Positions 9,486 to 17,993 of a stretch of DNA of 64,000 bases are shown here, piece by piece. Source of the DNA: Chitinophaga sp. 180180018-3. Lineage in GTDB: Bacteria > Bacteroidota > Bacteroidia > Chitinophagales > Chitinophagaceae. The notes below the pieces were generated by a model. That model saw only the letters and a list, made by a program, of their open reading frames with translations, did no database searches and was not told where the DNA came from. Location of the stretch: positions 3,162,001 through 3,226,000 of the forward strand of contig NZ_CP140772.1 of the NCBI RefSeq assembly GCF_037893185.1. Reading direction: 5' to 3'. The translations under genes were made by a program, and so were the position numbers. Numbering within the stretch: position 1 is the stretch's first letter; each line of letters opens with the position of its first letter.

Positions 9486-10693
9486 TGATAGCGGTAATAG
9501 AAGTAATCCTGTTTGTTTACCTGGCAGGGTGTGTGGTTTATAACTTGATATTGTCTATTGCCGGCGCTGTTCGCAGGAAAGGGAATGATGACTACAAACA
9601 TACTACCGCATATAAGAAGATTGCGATACTGATACCGGCATATAAGGAAGATAATATTATTCTATCTACCGTTAATAGTTACAACAGGCTTTCTTATCCA
9701 TCAGATAAATTCGAAGTGGTGGTGATTGCCGACTCCCTGAAGGACCAGACATTGTCTGAACTCGCTGCAACAGGAGCTAATGTGATCCGGGTGAAGTTTG
9801 ATAAGAGTACCAAGGCCAAATCATTGAATGCCGCGTTGGAACAACTGGGGGATGATTTTGATATAGCGCTGATATGCGATGCGGATAATATACTGGAAGA
9901 GGATTTTTTACAGAAGATTAATCACACCTATCAGCAGGGGCACTACGCCATCCAGGCACAGCGGGTAGCAAAAAATATCAATACGCCATTTGCAGTGCTG
10001 GATGCTGCCAACGAAATTATTGCCAATCACTTGTACCGTAAAGGGGCTAACACGCTAGGTTTGTCGTCGTCGGTGATTGGATCCGGAATGGCATTTAACT
10101 ATTCGTTGATCAAAGGCATATTGCGGAACATCCAGGCAATCGGAGGATTCGATAAGGTGCTGCAGTTAATGCTGGTTGAAAGTGGGTACTCGATTAAATA
10201 TCTCGAAGATGCCTACGTTTTTGATGAGAAGATAACGCATGCAGCCGTTTTCGAAAATCAGCGTAAACGCTGGATATCCAGCCAGATTGTTTACCTTAGA
10301 AAATATTGGAGCAAAGGGTGGCAGCAACTTTTTAAAGGCAATGTCAATTATTTTAACCTGGCAGTATGCCAGAATGCATTGCTGCCAAGAATGCTGCTCC
10401 TGGCGGGATTAACAATAGGTATGTTATTGTCGCTATTGTTGCAGTCATTCTCTTTCATATCTCCGGTATCCTGGATACTGTTATTTGCAGGTAATATGAT
10501 CAGCCTGCTGTTACCAATACCCAGGCAATTTTATTCAAAGTACCTGTTTACAACAGTACTTACATTACCGAAGGCAATTGGCATCATGATACTGCTTTTA
10601 TTCCGTTTGAAAGGTGCAGATAAAACGTTCATTCATACCGAGCATACACACACTGATATAGATAATCCTTTATTGAATGCATCCAGGAAATAA
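9485..10693 (+). CDS. Membrane glycosyltransferase, family 2 (processive type)
   Basis: 402 residues. An N-terminal transmembrane helix (about 2-28) is followed by a GT-A domain with IPAYKED, the metal-binding CDADN (Asp132-Asp134) and QRKRW (259-263, the QxxRW motif of processive GT2 enzymes), then three to four C-terminal helices from about 295. It probably builds or extends a polysaccharide chain at the inner membrane. It overlaps the sugar transferase by one base and the next gene by 17 bases, so it is clearly in the same operon. The sugar specificity cannot be read from the sequence. Confidence 0.85.
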   Translation: MIAVIEVILFVYLAGCVVYNLILSIAGAVRRKGNDDYKHTTAYKKIAILIPAYKEDNIILSTVNSYNRLSYPSDKFEVVVIADSLKDQTLSELAATGANVIRVKFDKSTKAKSLNAALEQLGDDFDIALICDADNILEEDFLQKINHTYQQGHYAIQAQRVAKNINTPFAVLDAANEIIANHLYRKGANTLGLSSSVIGSGMAFNYSLIKGILRNIQAIGGFDKVLQLMLVESGYSIKYLEDAYVFDEKITHAAVFENQRKRWISSQIVYLRKYWSKGWQQLFKGNVNYFNLAVCQNALLPRMLLLAGLTIGMLLSLLLQSFSFISPVSWILLFAGNMISLLLPIPRQFYSKYLFTTVLTLPKAIGIMILLLFRLKGADKTFIHTEHTHTDIDNPLLNASRK

Positions 10694-11600
10694 CACCGAT
10701 CACCCACTGGTATCCATTATTACTGTGAATTATAATAATGCGATCATTACCGGAGAGCTGATGGCTTCTCTGCGGAAGATCAGTTATCCCAACCTGGAGG
10801 TAATTGTAGTAGACAACGCGTCTGCAGAAGATCCTACCCAAGTTATCAACCGCGAATATCCTGATGCGATAGTGATACGCAGTCAGGAAAACCTGGGTTT
10901 TGCCGGTGGTAATAACCTGGGCATCAAAGCCGCTAAGGGAGAATTTTTGTTCCTGGTAAATAATGATACGGAGTTTACAGAAGGATTGATAGATGGGTTA
11001 CTGGAAGTTTTCAGGAAATATCCGGACGCCGGCATTGTAAGCCCTAAATTTCATTATTTCTTTCATAAAGGTACTATTGAATATGCCGGGTATCGCAAGG
11101 TAGATACACTGACAGGCAGAAACAGTATGATTGGATGTCGGGAAGAAGATAAAGGACAGTACGACGCTTTCTCTGAAACCAACTACGCCCACGGAGGCGC
11201 TATGATGGTAAAAGCCGCCACTGTAAAACAGGTGGGATTAATGCCGGAAGTGTACTTCCTTTATTATGAAGAATTCGACTGGTGCGAACAGTTCAAGCAA
11301 CACGGATTTAAGATCTATTATCAGTATAAGGCGCTGATTTATCACAAGGAGTCTATGACTACTGGAAAGAACAGTCCCCTGAAAACATATTACATCACCC
11401 GTAACCGTCTGCTGTTTATGAGGCGGAACGTGGGATTCCCGGCCAGGCTCTTCTTTTTATTGTATTTTATCTTTTTAACAATACCTAAGAATACGGCGCA
11501 GTTTTTATTAAGGCGTGAGCGAAATCATATCAAGGCATTCTGGAAAGGGATATTTTGGAATTTGAAACACCCTAAAAATGGTAACTTATGTGTGGCATAG
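10677..11600 (+). CDS. Glycosyltransferase, family 2 (WbbL/rhamnosyltransferase-like)
   Basis: 307 residues. The pattern VSIITVNYNN, VVDNAS, NLGFAGGNNLG and LVNNDTEF (about 94-100) is typical of the WbbL-like GT2 subgroup, many of which transfer rhamnose or related deoxysugars to lipid-linked O-antigen or exopolysaccharide units. There is no strong membrane helix apart from a hydrophobic patch near 258-275. The 17-base overlap with the previous gene and 13-base overlap with the next indicate tight translational coupling. The rhamnose assignment is by family resemblance only. Confidence 0.8.
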   Translation: MHPGNNTDHPLVSIITVNYNNAIITGELMASLRKISYPNLEVIVVDNASAEDPTQVINREYPDAIVIRSQENLGFAGGNNLGIKAAKGEFLFLVNNDTEFTEGLIDGLLEVFRKYPDAGIVSPKFHYFFHKGTIEYAGYRKVDTLTGRNSMIGCREEDKGQYDAFSETNYAHGGAMMVKAATVKQVGLMPEVYFLYYEEFDWCEQFKQHGFKIYYQYKALIYHKESMTTGKNSPLKTYYITRNRLLFMRRNVGFPARLFFLLYFIFLTIPKNTAQFLLRRERNHIKAFWKGIFWNLKHPKNGNLCVA

Positions 11601-13489
11601 CGGGATTTATTGATTTTACCAAAAAATCAGACGAGACTGTTCTGCAGCGGATGACAGACACTATGGCTCACCGTGGGCCTAATGATGCAGGATATGAGGT
11701 ATATGATGAGCCCGGGGCCATGATTGGTCTGGGTCAACGCCGTTTATCCATACTGGATCTCTCCAGTTCTGGTCATCAGCCGATGCATTTCAACCAATAC
11801 TCCATTATCTTCAATGGAGAAATATATAATTTCAAGCAGATCCGTTCCGAACTGGAAAAGCTCGGGCACATCTTTCATTCCGGCGCCGATACGGAAGTAC
11901 TCCTGAAAGGGTATGCGCAGTGGAAGGAAAAAGTGCTCGATAAATGTATTGGGATGTTTGCCTTTGTTATATTCGACCGGAACTCAGGAGAGGTAACACT
12001 TTTCCGCGACAGGGCAGGAGTGAAGCCTCTCTACTATTATTGGAACAAACAAACACTGCTTTTTGCATCCGAACTCAAGGGAATCTGTGAACATCCGGAC
12101 TTTAAGAAAGAGATCGACAGCAATGCTGTTTCACTCTTTCTGCAGTACAGCTATATTCCTGCTCCGTTTACTGTTTATCGTAATACATTCAAATTAACAC
12201 CCGGGCATTTCCTGAAGGTCACATTAGGTACCCGCGAGGTAACAGAAAACGAATATTGGAACGTACTCAATGCCTATCGTCAGCCACTGACCGGCCTTTC
12301 AGAAAATGAAGTAATCAGGCATACGGAAGAATTAATGCACAGTGCCTATAACTACCGCATGGTGGCTGATGTGCCGGTGGGCGTATTTCTTAGCGGTGGC
12401 TACGACAGCGCCAGTGTGGCGGCATTGCTGCAGTCAGACACATCCCGGCGTATTAAAACGTTTACGATAGGATATAAGGAACAGCAATGGGACGAATCGG
12501 CGGAGGCAAAAAAAATTGCCATGCACCTGGGAACTGAGCACTATGAATGGATTGTAGGACCAGCAGAGGCCCGGGGTGTGCTCGATCTCCTGCCGGAAAT
12601 TTACGATGAGCCGTTTGCAGATAATTCAACAGTGCCAACAACACTGGTAAGCAGATTTGCATCAAAAGAAGTGAAAGTAGTGCTTTCTGCCGATGGTGGG
12701 GATGAGTTGTTTGCCGGCTATAACAAATTCAATCAGTCATTGAAGTATACAGGAAGTATACCCCGTCCGCTGCAACGCACACTCAGTGCTGCTATGTCGG
12801 TAGTATCTCCTGAGGTGATCCCCTATTTTAACAAGCAGTATAATTTCAGTTCCCGCTATGAGAAGATGAAGCAGATATGGGCCAGCGGAAAATCACAGCA
12901 GGCGCTGAAATATATAAGCCAGTATGTTACTGAGCAGGAGGTGAATCGCTATACGAACATAGGAGCCGGAAGTTACCGCACTAACTTCGACATGAATGGT
13001 GAACTGGAAAGCATGAACGATCCGTTAAACAAATTACTGGCTGTTGATTATAAGACTTTCCTCGTAGATAATAACCTGGTAAAGGTAGACCGGGCCACCA
13101 TGTCGGTAAGTATTGAAGGCCGGGAACCAATGCTCGACCACCGGCTGGTGGAATTTCTTGCAACAGTACCTGCAGCGCTGAAAGTTAAGAACGGTATCAA
13201 CAAATATATACTCAAAACGATTGTACATAAATATATTCCGAAACCGTTGATGGAACGGCCGAAACGCCCGTTTATAGCACCACTGCAGGAATGGTTCCGG
13301 GATGAGCTGAAAGAACAGATGCAGTACTATCTTTCGGGAGCACGTTTGGCGAAGTCGGGATTATTTAATGTGCCAAACGTAGAACAACTATTGAACAACT
13401 ACCTGAGCGGGGGCAAAGTTAGCCACCAAAAACTGTGGAATATGCTGGTTTTCCAGCTGTGGTATAACAGGTGGATCGAAAAGCTATAG
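11588..13489 (+). CDS. asnB: Asparagine synthetase B-like amidotransferase
   Basis: 633 residues. The N-terminus is MCGIAGF, with Cys2 as the glutaminase nucleophile exposed after Met removal, followed by RGPND and the class II glutamine amidotransferase domain (about 2-215). The synthetase half has the PP-loop SGGYDSA (about 262-268) and the LSADGGDELFAGYNK motif. The family makes asparagine from aspartate, ATP and glutamine. In polysaccharide loci, paralogues like this are thought to amidate sugar acids or other precursors. Its position between glycosyltransferase genes, overlapping the one before by 13 bases and 3 bases from the next, favours that special role over general asparagine supply, but this is inference. 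Confidence 0.85.
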   Translation: MCGIAGFIDFTKKSDETVLQRMTDTMAHRGPNDAGYEVYDEPGAMIGLGQRRLSILDLSSSGHQPMHFNQYSIIFNGEIYNFKQIRSELEKLGHIFHSGADTEVLLKGYAQWKEKVLDKCIGMFAFVIFDRNSGEVTLFRDRAGVKPLYYYWNKQTLLFASELKGICEHPDFKKEIDSNAVSLFLQYSYIPAPFTVYRNTFKLTPGHFLKVTLGTREVTENEYWNVLNAYRQPLTGLSENEVIRHTEELMHSAYNYRMVADVPVGVFLSGGYDSASVAALLQSDTSRRIKTFTIGYKEQQWDESAEAKKIAMHLGTEHYEWIVGPAEARGVLDLLPEIYDEPFADNSTVPTTLVSRFASKEVKVVLSADGGDELFAGYNKFNQSLKYTGSIPRPLQRTLSAAMSVVSPEVIPYFNKQYNFSSRYEKMKQIWASGKSQQALKYISQYVTEQEVNRYTNIGAGSYRTNFDMNGELESMNDPLNKLLAVDYKTFLVDNNLVKVDRATMSVSIEGREPMLDHRLVEFLATVPAALKVKNGINKYILKTIVHKYIPKPLMERPKRPFIAPLQEWFRDELKEQMQYYLSGARLAKSGLFNVPNVEQLLNNYLSGGKVSHQKLWNMLVFQLWYNRWIEKL

Positions 13490-13492
13490 GAT

Positions 13493-14623
13493 ATGTGCAG
13501 CAGTAACCGAAAAATACGTGTGCTTGAAACCATTCGCCAGGGAAAAATAGGCGGAGGGGAGAGCCATGTGCTGGATCTGGTGGCAACACTGGATAAACAG
13601 GTATTCGAACCTGTTGTGCTTTCCTTTACTGATGGCCCGATGATGGAGGCTTTGCAGCGGATGCAGGTGCCTGCATTTGTTATCAGCAGTGAGAAAGCAT
13701 TCGACCTGGGCGTTTGGAGAAAGGTAAAACATTTTATCCGGGAACAAAAGATAGATGTAGTACATGTGCACGGAACCCGGGCTAATACAAACGTGTTGTG
13801 GGCTGCCCGTAGCCTGGGACTGCCTGTGGTATATACCATTCATGGCTGGTCGTTTCATGAGGGATTGAACCCGTTGGCAAAACGACTGCGTATTGCAGCG
13901 GAGCAGTTCATCACCCGGAAAACGCAGATGAATATCTGTGTATCTGAATCCAACAGGCAAACAGGGCTGCAGTCTTTTTCGACATTCAACAGTATCGTGA
14001 TCCGGAATGGAATTAATCTCAACCGGTTCAACCCTGATGCTGCCTGCCCCGATATAAAAACAGCGCTTGGAATTCCCGCTGGTCGCACCGTGGTAGGATA
14101 TATTGCCAGGATGACTTTACAAAAAGATCCCGTGACGATGGTAAAGGCATTTGCAGCTGCATTGAAACGCGAACCTTCCCTCTACCTGCTGATGGTAGGC
14201 GACGGTGAATTAAAACAGGCGGCGATGGATATGGCGGCTTCTCTTGGAATTACAGCAGATGTGCGGTTTGAAGGATTCCGGCAGGATGTACCGGCAGTGC
14301 TGCAGGCAATGGATATTTACTGCCTGCCTTCCCTGTGGGAGGGATTCCCGATAGGGGTACTGGAAGCAATGGCGATGAGAAAAGCTGTGATCGCAACGGA
14401 TGTTGATGGCACTAAGGAAGCGGTAACTCATGGGGTAGACGGCTGGCTGGTGCCCGCAGAAGATCCTGAACGATTGACTGATGCCATAGTAACACTGGCA
14501 ACGGACACGCAACTACGCAGTACACTGCAACATAACGCAGGAAAAACAATCAACGAAAAATTTAATGTAGCCGGTATGACTGCACAGATTGCAGCCGTAT
14601 ACCAGCAACTTTATAAAGCATAA
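13493..14623 (+). CDS. Glycosyltransferase, family 4
   Basis: 376 residues with the two-Rossmann (GT-B) layout. The N-half has the glycine-rich QGKIGGGESHVLDL loop and HVHGTRAN. The C-half has VGYIARMTLQKDP, LMVGDGEL, and the donor-site E-x7-E signature in EGFPIGVLEAMA. It is a retaining transferase that uses a nucleotide sugar, probably acting on the lipid-linked repeat unit in the cytoplasm. It starts 3 bases after asnB, in the same operon. Confidence 0.85.
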   Translation: MCSSNRKIRVLETIRQGKIGGGESHVLDLVATLDKQVFEPVVLSFTDGPMMEALQRMQVPAFVISSEKAFDLGVWRKVKHFIREQKIDVVHVHGTRANTNVLWAARSLGLPVVYTIHGWSFHEGLNPLAKRLRIAAEQFITRKTQMNICVSESNRQTGLQSFSTFNSIVIRNGINLNRFNPDAACPDIKTALGIPAGRTVVGYIARMTLQKDPVTMVKAFAAALKREPSLYLLMVGDGELKQAAMDMAASLGITADVRFEGFRQDVPAVLQAMDIYCLPSLWEGFPIGVLEAMAMRKAVIATDVDGTKEAVTHGVDGWLVPAEDPERLTDAIVTLATDTQLRSTLQHNAGKTINEKFNVAGMTAQIAAVYQQLYKA

Positions 14624-14638
14624 GATTTTACTTTTGTT

Positions 14639-15409
14639 ATGACAAAAACCGAAATAACCTACGAATACGACCGTATTACTGATATAAAGAGATTACGGTT
14701 TATTACGGACAGCTTGCAACAGCATATCCCTGCCGGTGGCCGGATATTGGATGTTGGGTGTGGTAACGGCGTTATCAGCCGCCATCTCGGACAGTTTGGC
14801 TATAACGTGCTGGGGATTGATATCAGCGAAAAAACAATTGCTGTTGCCCAACAGCGGAATAAATATCCCAATGTAAGGTTTGAAGCTATCAGCGCTGAGG
14901 AACTGACTGCCTCCGGCGAAAGATATGATGCGGTGATCTGCAGCGAAGTGTTGGAGCATCTTAACCAGCCGCAATTATTGTTGCAGACGATCCATTCCTC
15001 CCTGAAAGACAATGGGCTGCTTATCGTGACCGTGCCAAATGGCAATGGCCCCAGGGAACTCTGCGTAACCAGACCCATGTTGAAAGCAAGAAATAATCCG
15101 GGATTATGGAAAGCTATCAATAAATTCAAGAATACACTGGGATTCAGAGGTACTACAGCTCAGTCACAGGCCGACAATCTCGATCATGTACAATTCTTTA
15201 CCCGTAAAGATCTCAGGAACCTCGCATCTGTCAGCGATTTCAAAATAGTTCGGTTTGCAAAAACAAACTTTGTGGAAGATGTCTTCCCGTTTTCTTTACT
15301 TACAAAAAGAATAAAATTCCTGCAGACACTGGATTGCCAGATAGCGGAGATATTGCCCTATAGCTTTACCGGCGGTTTTAATACGCTCTGGCGAAAAGGA
15401 AGCCGTTAA
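14639..15409 (+). CDS. Class I SAM-dependent methyltransferase
   Basis: 256 residues. Motif I ILDVGCGNG (about 38-46), motif II LGIDIS, and ICSEVLEHL with LLIVTVPNG match the Methyltransf_11 / UbiG-like fold. It is the last gene of the plus-strand polysaccharide operon, 15 bases after the GT4, so a sugar or lipid-linked intermediate is a likely methyl acceptor. TACTTTTG at 14629-14636 matches the promoter consensus but lies only 3 bases before the ATG, so I do not count it as a real promoter. Confidence 0.8.
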   Translation: MTKTEITYEYDRITDIKRLRFITDSLQQHIPAGGRILDVGCGNGVISRHLGQFGYNVLGIDISEKTIAVAQQRNKYPNVRFEAISAEELTASGERYDAVICSEVLEHLNQPQLLLQTIHSSLKDNGLLIVTVPNGNGPRELCVTRPMLKARNNPGLWKAINKFKNTLGFRGTTAQSQADNLDHVQFFTRKDLRNLASVSDFKIVRFAKTNFVEDVFPFSLLTKRIKFLQTLDCQIAEILPYSFTGGFNTLWRKGSR

Positions 15410-15466
15410 TGCTATGAGCACGAAGTGCAGGCCGGGGATAGACGGACATCCCCGGCCCCTTTTATT

Positions 15467-16315
15467 TTAAACATGTTTGCGGGCTGCTTCATCAATACGG
15501 TCCAGCAGCGCCGGGGTCTTATCCATATCAAATTTCCGCGCAAATAATTTCCCCGATGAAAGTATCCGCTCAAGGTCATCCTCACTGAATGTCTTCGGAT
15601 GCGCATGGCCCTCCGACCAGTCGATATACCGGCAGTGATCATTAATCACGCTGTTACGGTAAGGCCCATTCATAATCACCGTCTGGAAAATAAACTCGTC
15701 GCCGCCCCACGTATATTTATAAAATCGCTTTAACTGCGGATGGCTGTTGATGTACTCCATGCACCAGGTGGCGCATTCGCTGCTCAGCGACCACCATAAC
15801 GATCCCCCGTAAACGGTAAGTCCCAGTGGATGACGCCTCTTAGGCAGCAGCTTATTAAGCAACGTAGTCAGACGGTACTTCCCTGGCATTTTCAAATCTT
15901 CAAAATGCCATCCGGTTATTTTACCCATCATCCGCTGAAGCCCCTCGTCGGGCAGCAGGTCAAGAAACTGAACGGCGGGTTTACTGCTAAAGAAGTGATA
16001 TATCGTGGAAATATCTGTCAGGGGGTAATCCTGCGCACTGATCAGGTGCATGGAACTATAATGGCGGTGGGCATTCACTGCAGCACTGATACCATTAAGT
16101 GCTGCCTGTATCGTGCCATAACCCGCCCAGGTTACATTGACCCTGTCGGGAACGAGGTATACCTGCGGCCTGGTAAGCACCTGCCTCCATTTGTTGAGGT
16201 TGGCCTTCGCATCCAGGTGCACAAAACAATCCACCTGAGGATGTTGTAACCTGTCGAGCAGTCGTGCCAGCTGCGCCGGATTCTTATGACAAAGTATAAT
16301 AAATGCCAGTTTCAT
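15467..16315 (-). CDS. Core-2/I-branching beta-1,6-N-acetylglucosaminyltransferase-like enzyme
   Basis: 282 residues matching the GT14 (Branch) family layout: LAFIILCHKNPAQL at the N-terminus, FVHLDAK, VTWAGYGTIQA, MHLISAQDYPL, and the later WWSLSSECATW and TWGGDEFIFQT segments. Bacterial members are common in capsule and exopolysaccharide clusters and are thought to add GlcNAc or xylose branches. It lies 9 bases downstream of the flippase gene in the same minus-strand unit, and it converges with the plus-strand operon across a 57-base gap. Confidence 0.8.
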   Translation of the reverse strand: MKLAFIILCHKNPAQLARLLDRLQHPQVDCFVHLDAKANLNKWRQVLTRPQVYLVPDRVNVTWAGYGTIQAALNGISAAVNAHRHYSSMHLISAQDYPLTDISTIYHFFSSKPAVQFLDLLPDEGLQRMMGKITGWHFEDLKMPGKYRLTTLLNKLLPKRRHPLGLTVYGGSLWWSLSSECATWCMEYINSHPQLKRFYKYTWGGDEFIFQTVIMNGPYRNSVINDHCRYIDWSEGHAHPKTFSEDDLERILSSGKLFARKFDMDKTPALLDRIDEAARKHV

Positions 16316-16324
16316 AACAGGTAG

Positions 16325-17665
16325 TTATTTGTATTGCAACCGGCGTTGCATCAGTTTCGAAAATAAACGCTGACATTCTTTTACCCCATAACGGAATATG
16401 TCGACCAGCCGTAAGTCGGGCAGATAACGGCGAAGGAAGTAGTACCCGAAAACCACTGCAAACAGCAGGTTCAGACTCGATGCAATAGCCACTGAGCTGA
16501 TATCAGGAAATAACATTACCAGCGCTATATCCAGTATTATATTCAACACCAGCTTCAACAGATTCTTATAAAAGTTCACACCGGGCCGGTTGATCATATC
16601 CAGTGTTACGCCGATAAAACGATCAATAGGATACAGTATGGCTGATAACAAAAAAATCCTCACGATTGTTGTTGCCGGCAGATATGTTTTTGACGCCAGG
16701 ATGATGATCAGCGGTTGGGTAAATATAATGAGCCCCACAATAAAGGGCAGTATGATCAGTGATACAGTACCGGTATACCGGCAAAATGCCCGCGATACCT
16801 CTTTCCAGTCGTTTCGGTTCGCCGCAGACGAAATCGTAGGTTGAGACGTCGCTACAAAACTTCTCAGGATGATCTCGATTACTTCCATGAATTTCTGCGG
16901 AATGCTGTATACCGCTACCGCAGCAGGACTAAGCATGGTACGCAATACCAGGTTATCAGAATAGTTCAGCAGCGCAGAGGAGGCCATGCTGCCTACTATC
17001 AGCCGGCCATACCGGTACATGGCCAGTACCTGTTCCTTTTTTCTCAATACAATAGTGCTGAATACCGTCCACCGGAACAACATACAATACAGGCTGGTGA
17101 TGAGCAACGACAATGCATAAGCATACAGCACATTATTCAGCGTCACGGCTTTCAAAAGAAACAGCAAACCGATAAATACCAGGAAAGAACCATTTTGCAT
17201 GAATCTTATCTGTACAATCTTGTCGAACCTGTGCCGGGCCTGCAACAGCCACGTCGCAAAATTAAAGGGAAGAGAAAATAACAGCATAATGCCCAACCAA
17301 CGCAGGAAAAAATGCCAGGTGTCACTGAAAAGTGAATGCGCTGCAAAATAAACTACAAACGAAAGTACAATACACGCAAGCGTTAACAGGAGGGAAATAT
17401 ACCATGCAGCGCCGCTCACCTGTTTCTCCGTCTGCTCATCCACACCCGCACAAAACTTGATGATACCAGATTGCAGCAACGCCGTTCTCACCTGATCCAG
17501 AATATTATAGGTAGCCAGGAAAAGCACCCATTCCCCGAATGCACCTACCGATAATATCCTTACCAGCAGCGAAAATGATAACACATTGAAAAATGCCATT
17601 GTTACATTTCCCAACAGTGAATGGAAATGCTTATTGCGAATTATACTGAGTAGCTTGAATGCCAT
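16325..17665 (-). CDS. Polysaccharide flippase (Wzx/MOP superfamily)
   Basis: 446 residues with at least twelve hydrophobic helices from residue 12 to about 425 and a short basic C-terminus (QRRLQYK). The spacing and the N-terminal NVTMAFFNVLSFSLLVRIL stretch fit the polysaccharide transporter branch of the MOP exporters. It should flip undecaprenyl-linked repeat units across the inner membrane. It is the first gene of a two-gene unit with the GT14 enzyme. No Wzy-like polymerase stands beside it. Confidence 0.85.
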   Translation of the reverse strand: MAFKLLSIIRNKHFHSLLGNVTMAFFNVLSFSLLVRILSVGAFGEWVLFLATYNILDQVRTALLQSGIIKFCAGVDEQTEKQVSGAAWYISLLLTLACIVLSFVVYFAAHSLFSDTWHFFLRWLGIMLLFSLPFNFATWLLQARHRFDKIVQIRFMQNGSFLVFIGLLFLLKAVTLNNVLYAYALSLLITSLYCMLFRWTVFSTIVLRKKEQVLAMYRYGRLIVGSMASSALLNYSDNLVLRTMLSPAAVAVYSIPQKFMEVIEIILRSFVATSQPTISSAANRNDWKEVSRAFCRYTGTVSLIILPFIVGLIIFTQPLIIILASKTYLPATTIVRIFLLSAILYPIDRFIGVTLDMINRPGVNFYKNLLKLVLNIILDIALVMLFPDISSVAIASSLNLLFAVVFGYYFLRRYLPDLRLVDIFRYGVKECQRLFSKLMQRRLQYK

Positions 17666-17993
17666 GAAATTTGTATCGGTTTGAAAATCATGGTCTTTTT
17701 ACAGGATGAGGTCAATATCAATCGGGCAAAACACTTGCCGCGTGCAGCAAAGATAAAATTTTTATTCCTAAAATCCTTATACAAACACTAATTTAATCTA
17801 TAAAAAGCAAAAGAGTACACATTCAGAATATTCATACTTTATTTATTGTAATTATATATGTTAGAAATTTTCTTTATGTGTTCTGGCAAAATAGTTTTTC
17901 TTTGTAATGCAAAATACATTGACGGTTATCTGAAGGCTCAAATCAAGTGCGTATGAAATTGAAATTTTAAACTAGAATAACCATATTATATAT
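17666..17993. other. Divergent intergenic region
   Basis: 328 AT-rich bases between the flippase (minus) and the esterase/beta-helix gene (plus). Apart from the minus-strand promoter candidate I see nothing firm: no hairpin terminator and no small gene. Confidence 0.4.
17748..17755 (-). promoter_or_regulatory. Candidate -7 element of the flippase gene
   Basis: TATCTTTG on the minus strand fits TAnnTTTG exactly, 83 bases before the flippase ATG. No TTG is found at the standard -33 distance (the nearest is about 25 bases away). Confidence 0.4.

Noticed and set aside
14629-14636. TACTTTTG as a promoter of the methyltransferase gene
   Set aside because: It ends 2 bases before the ATG, so transcription would start inside the coding region; probably a chance match.
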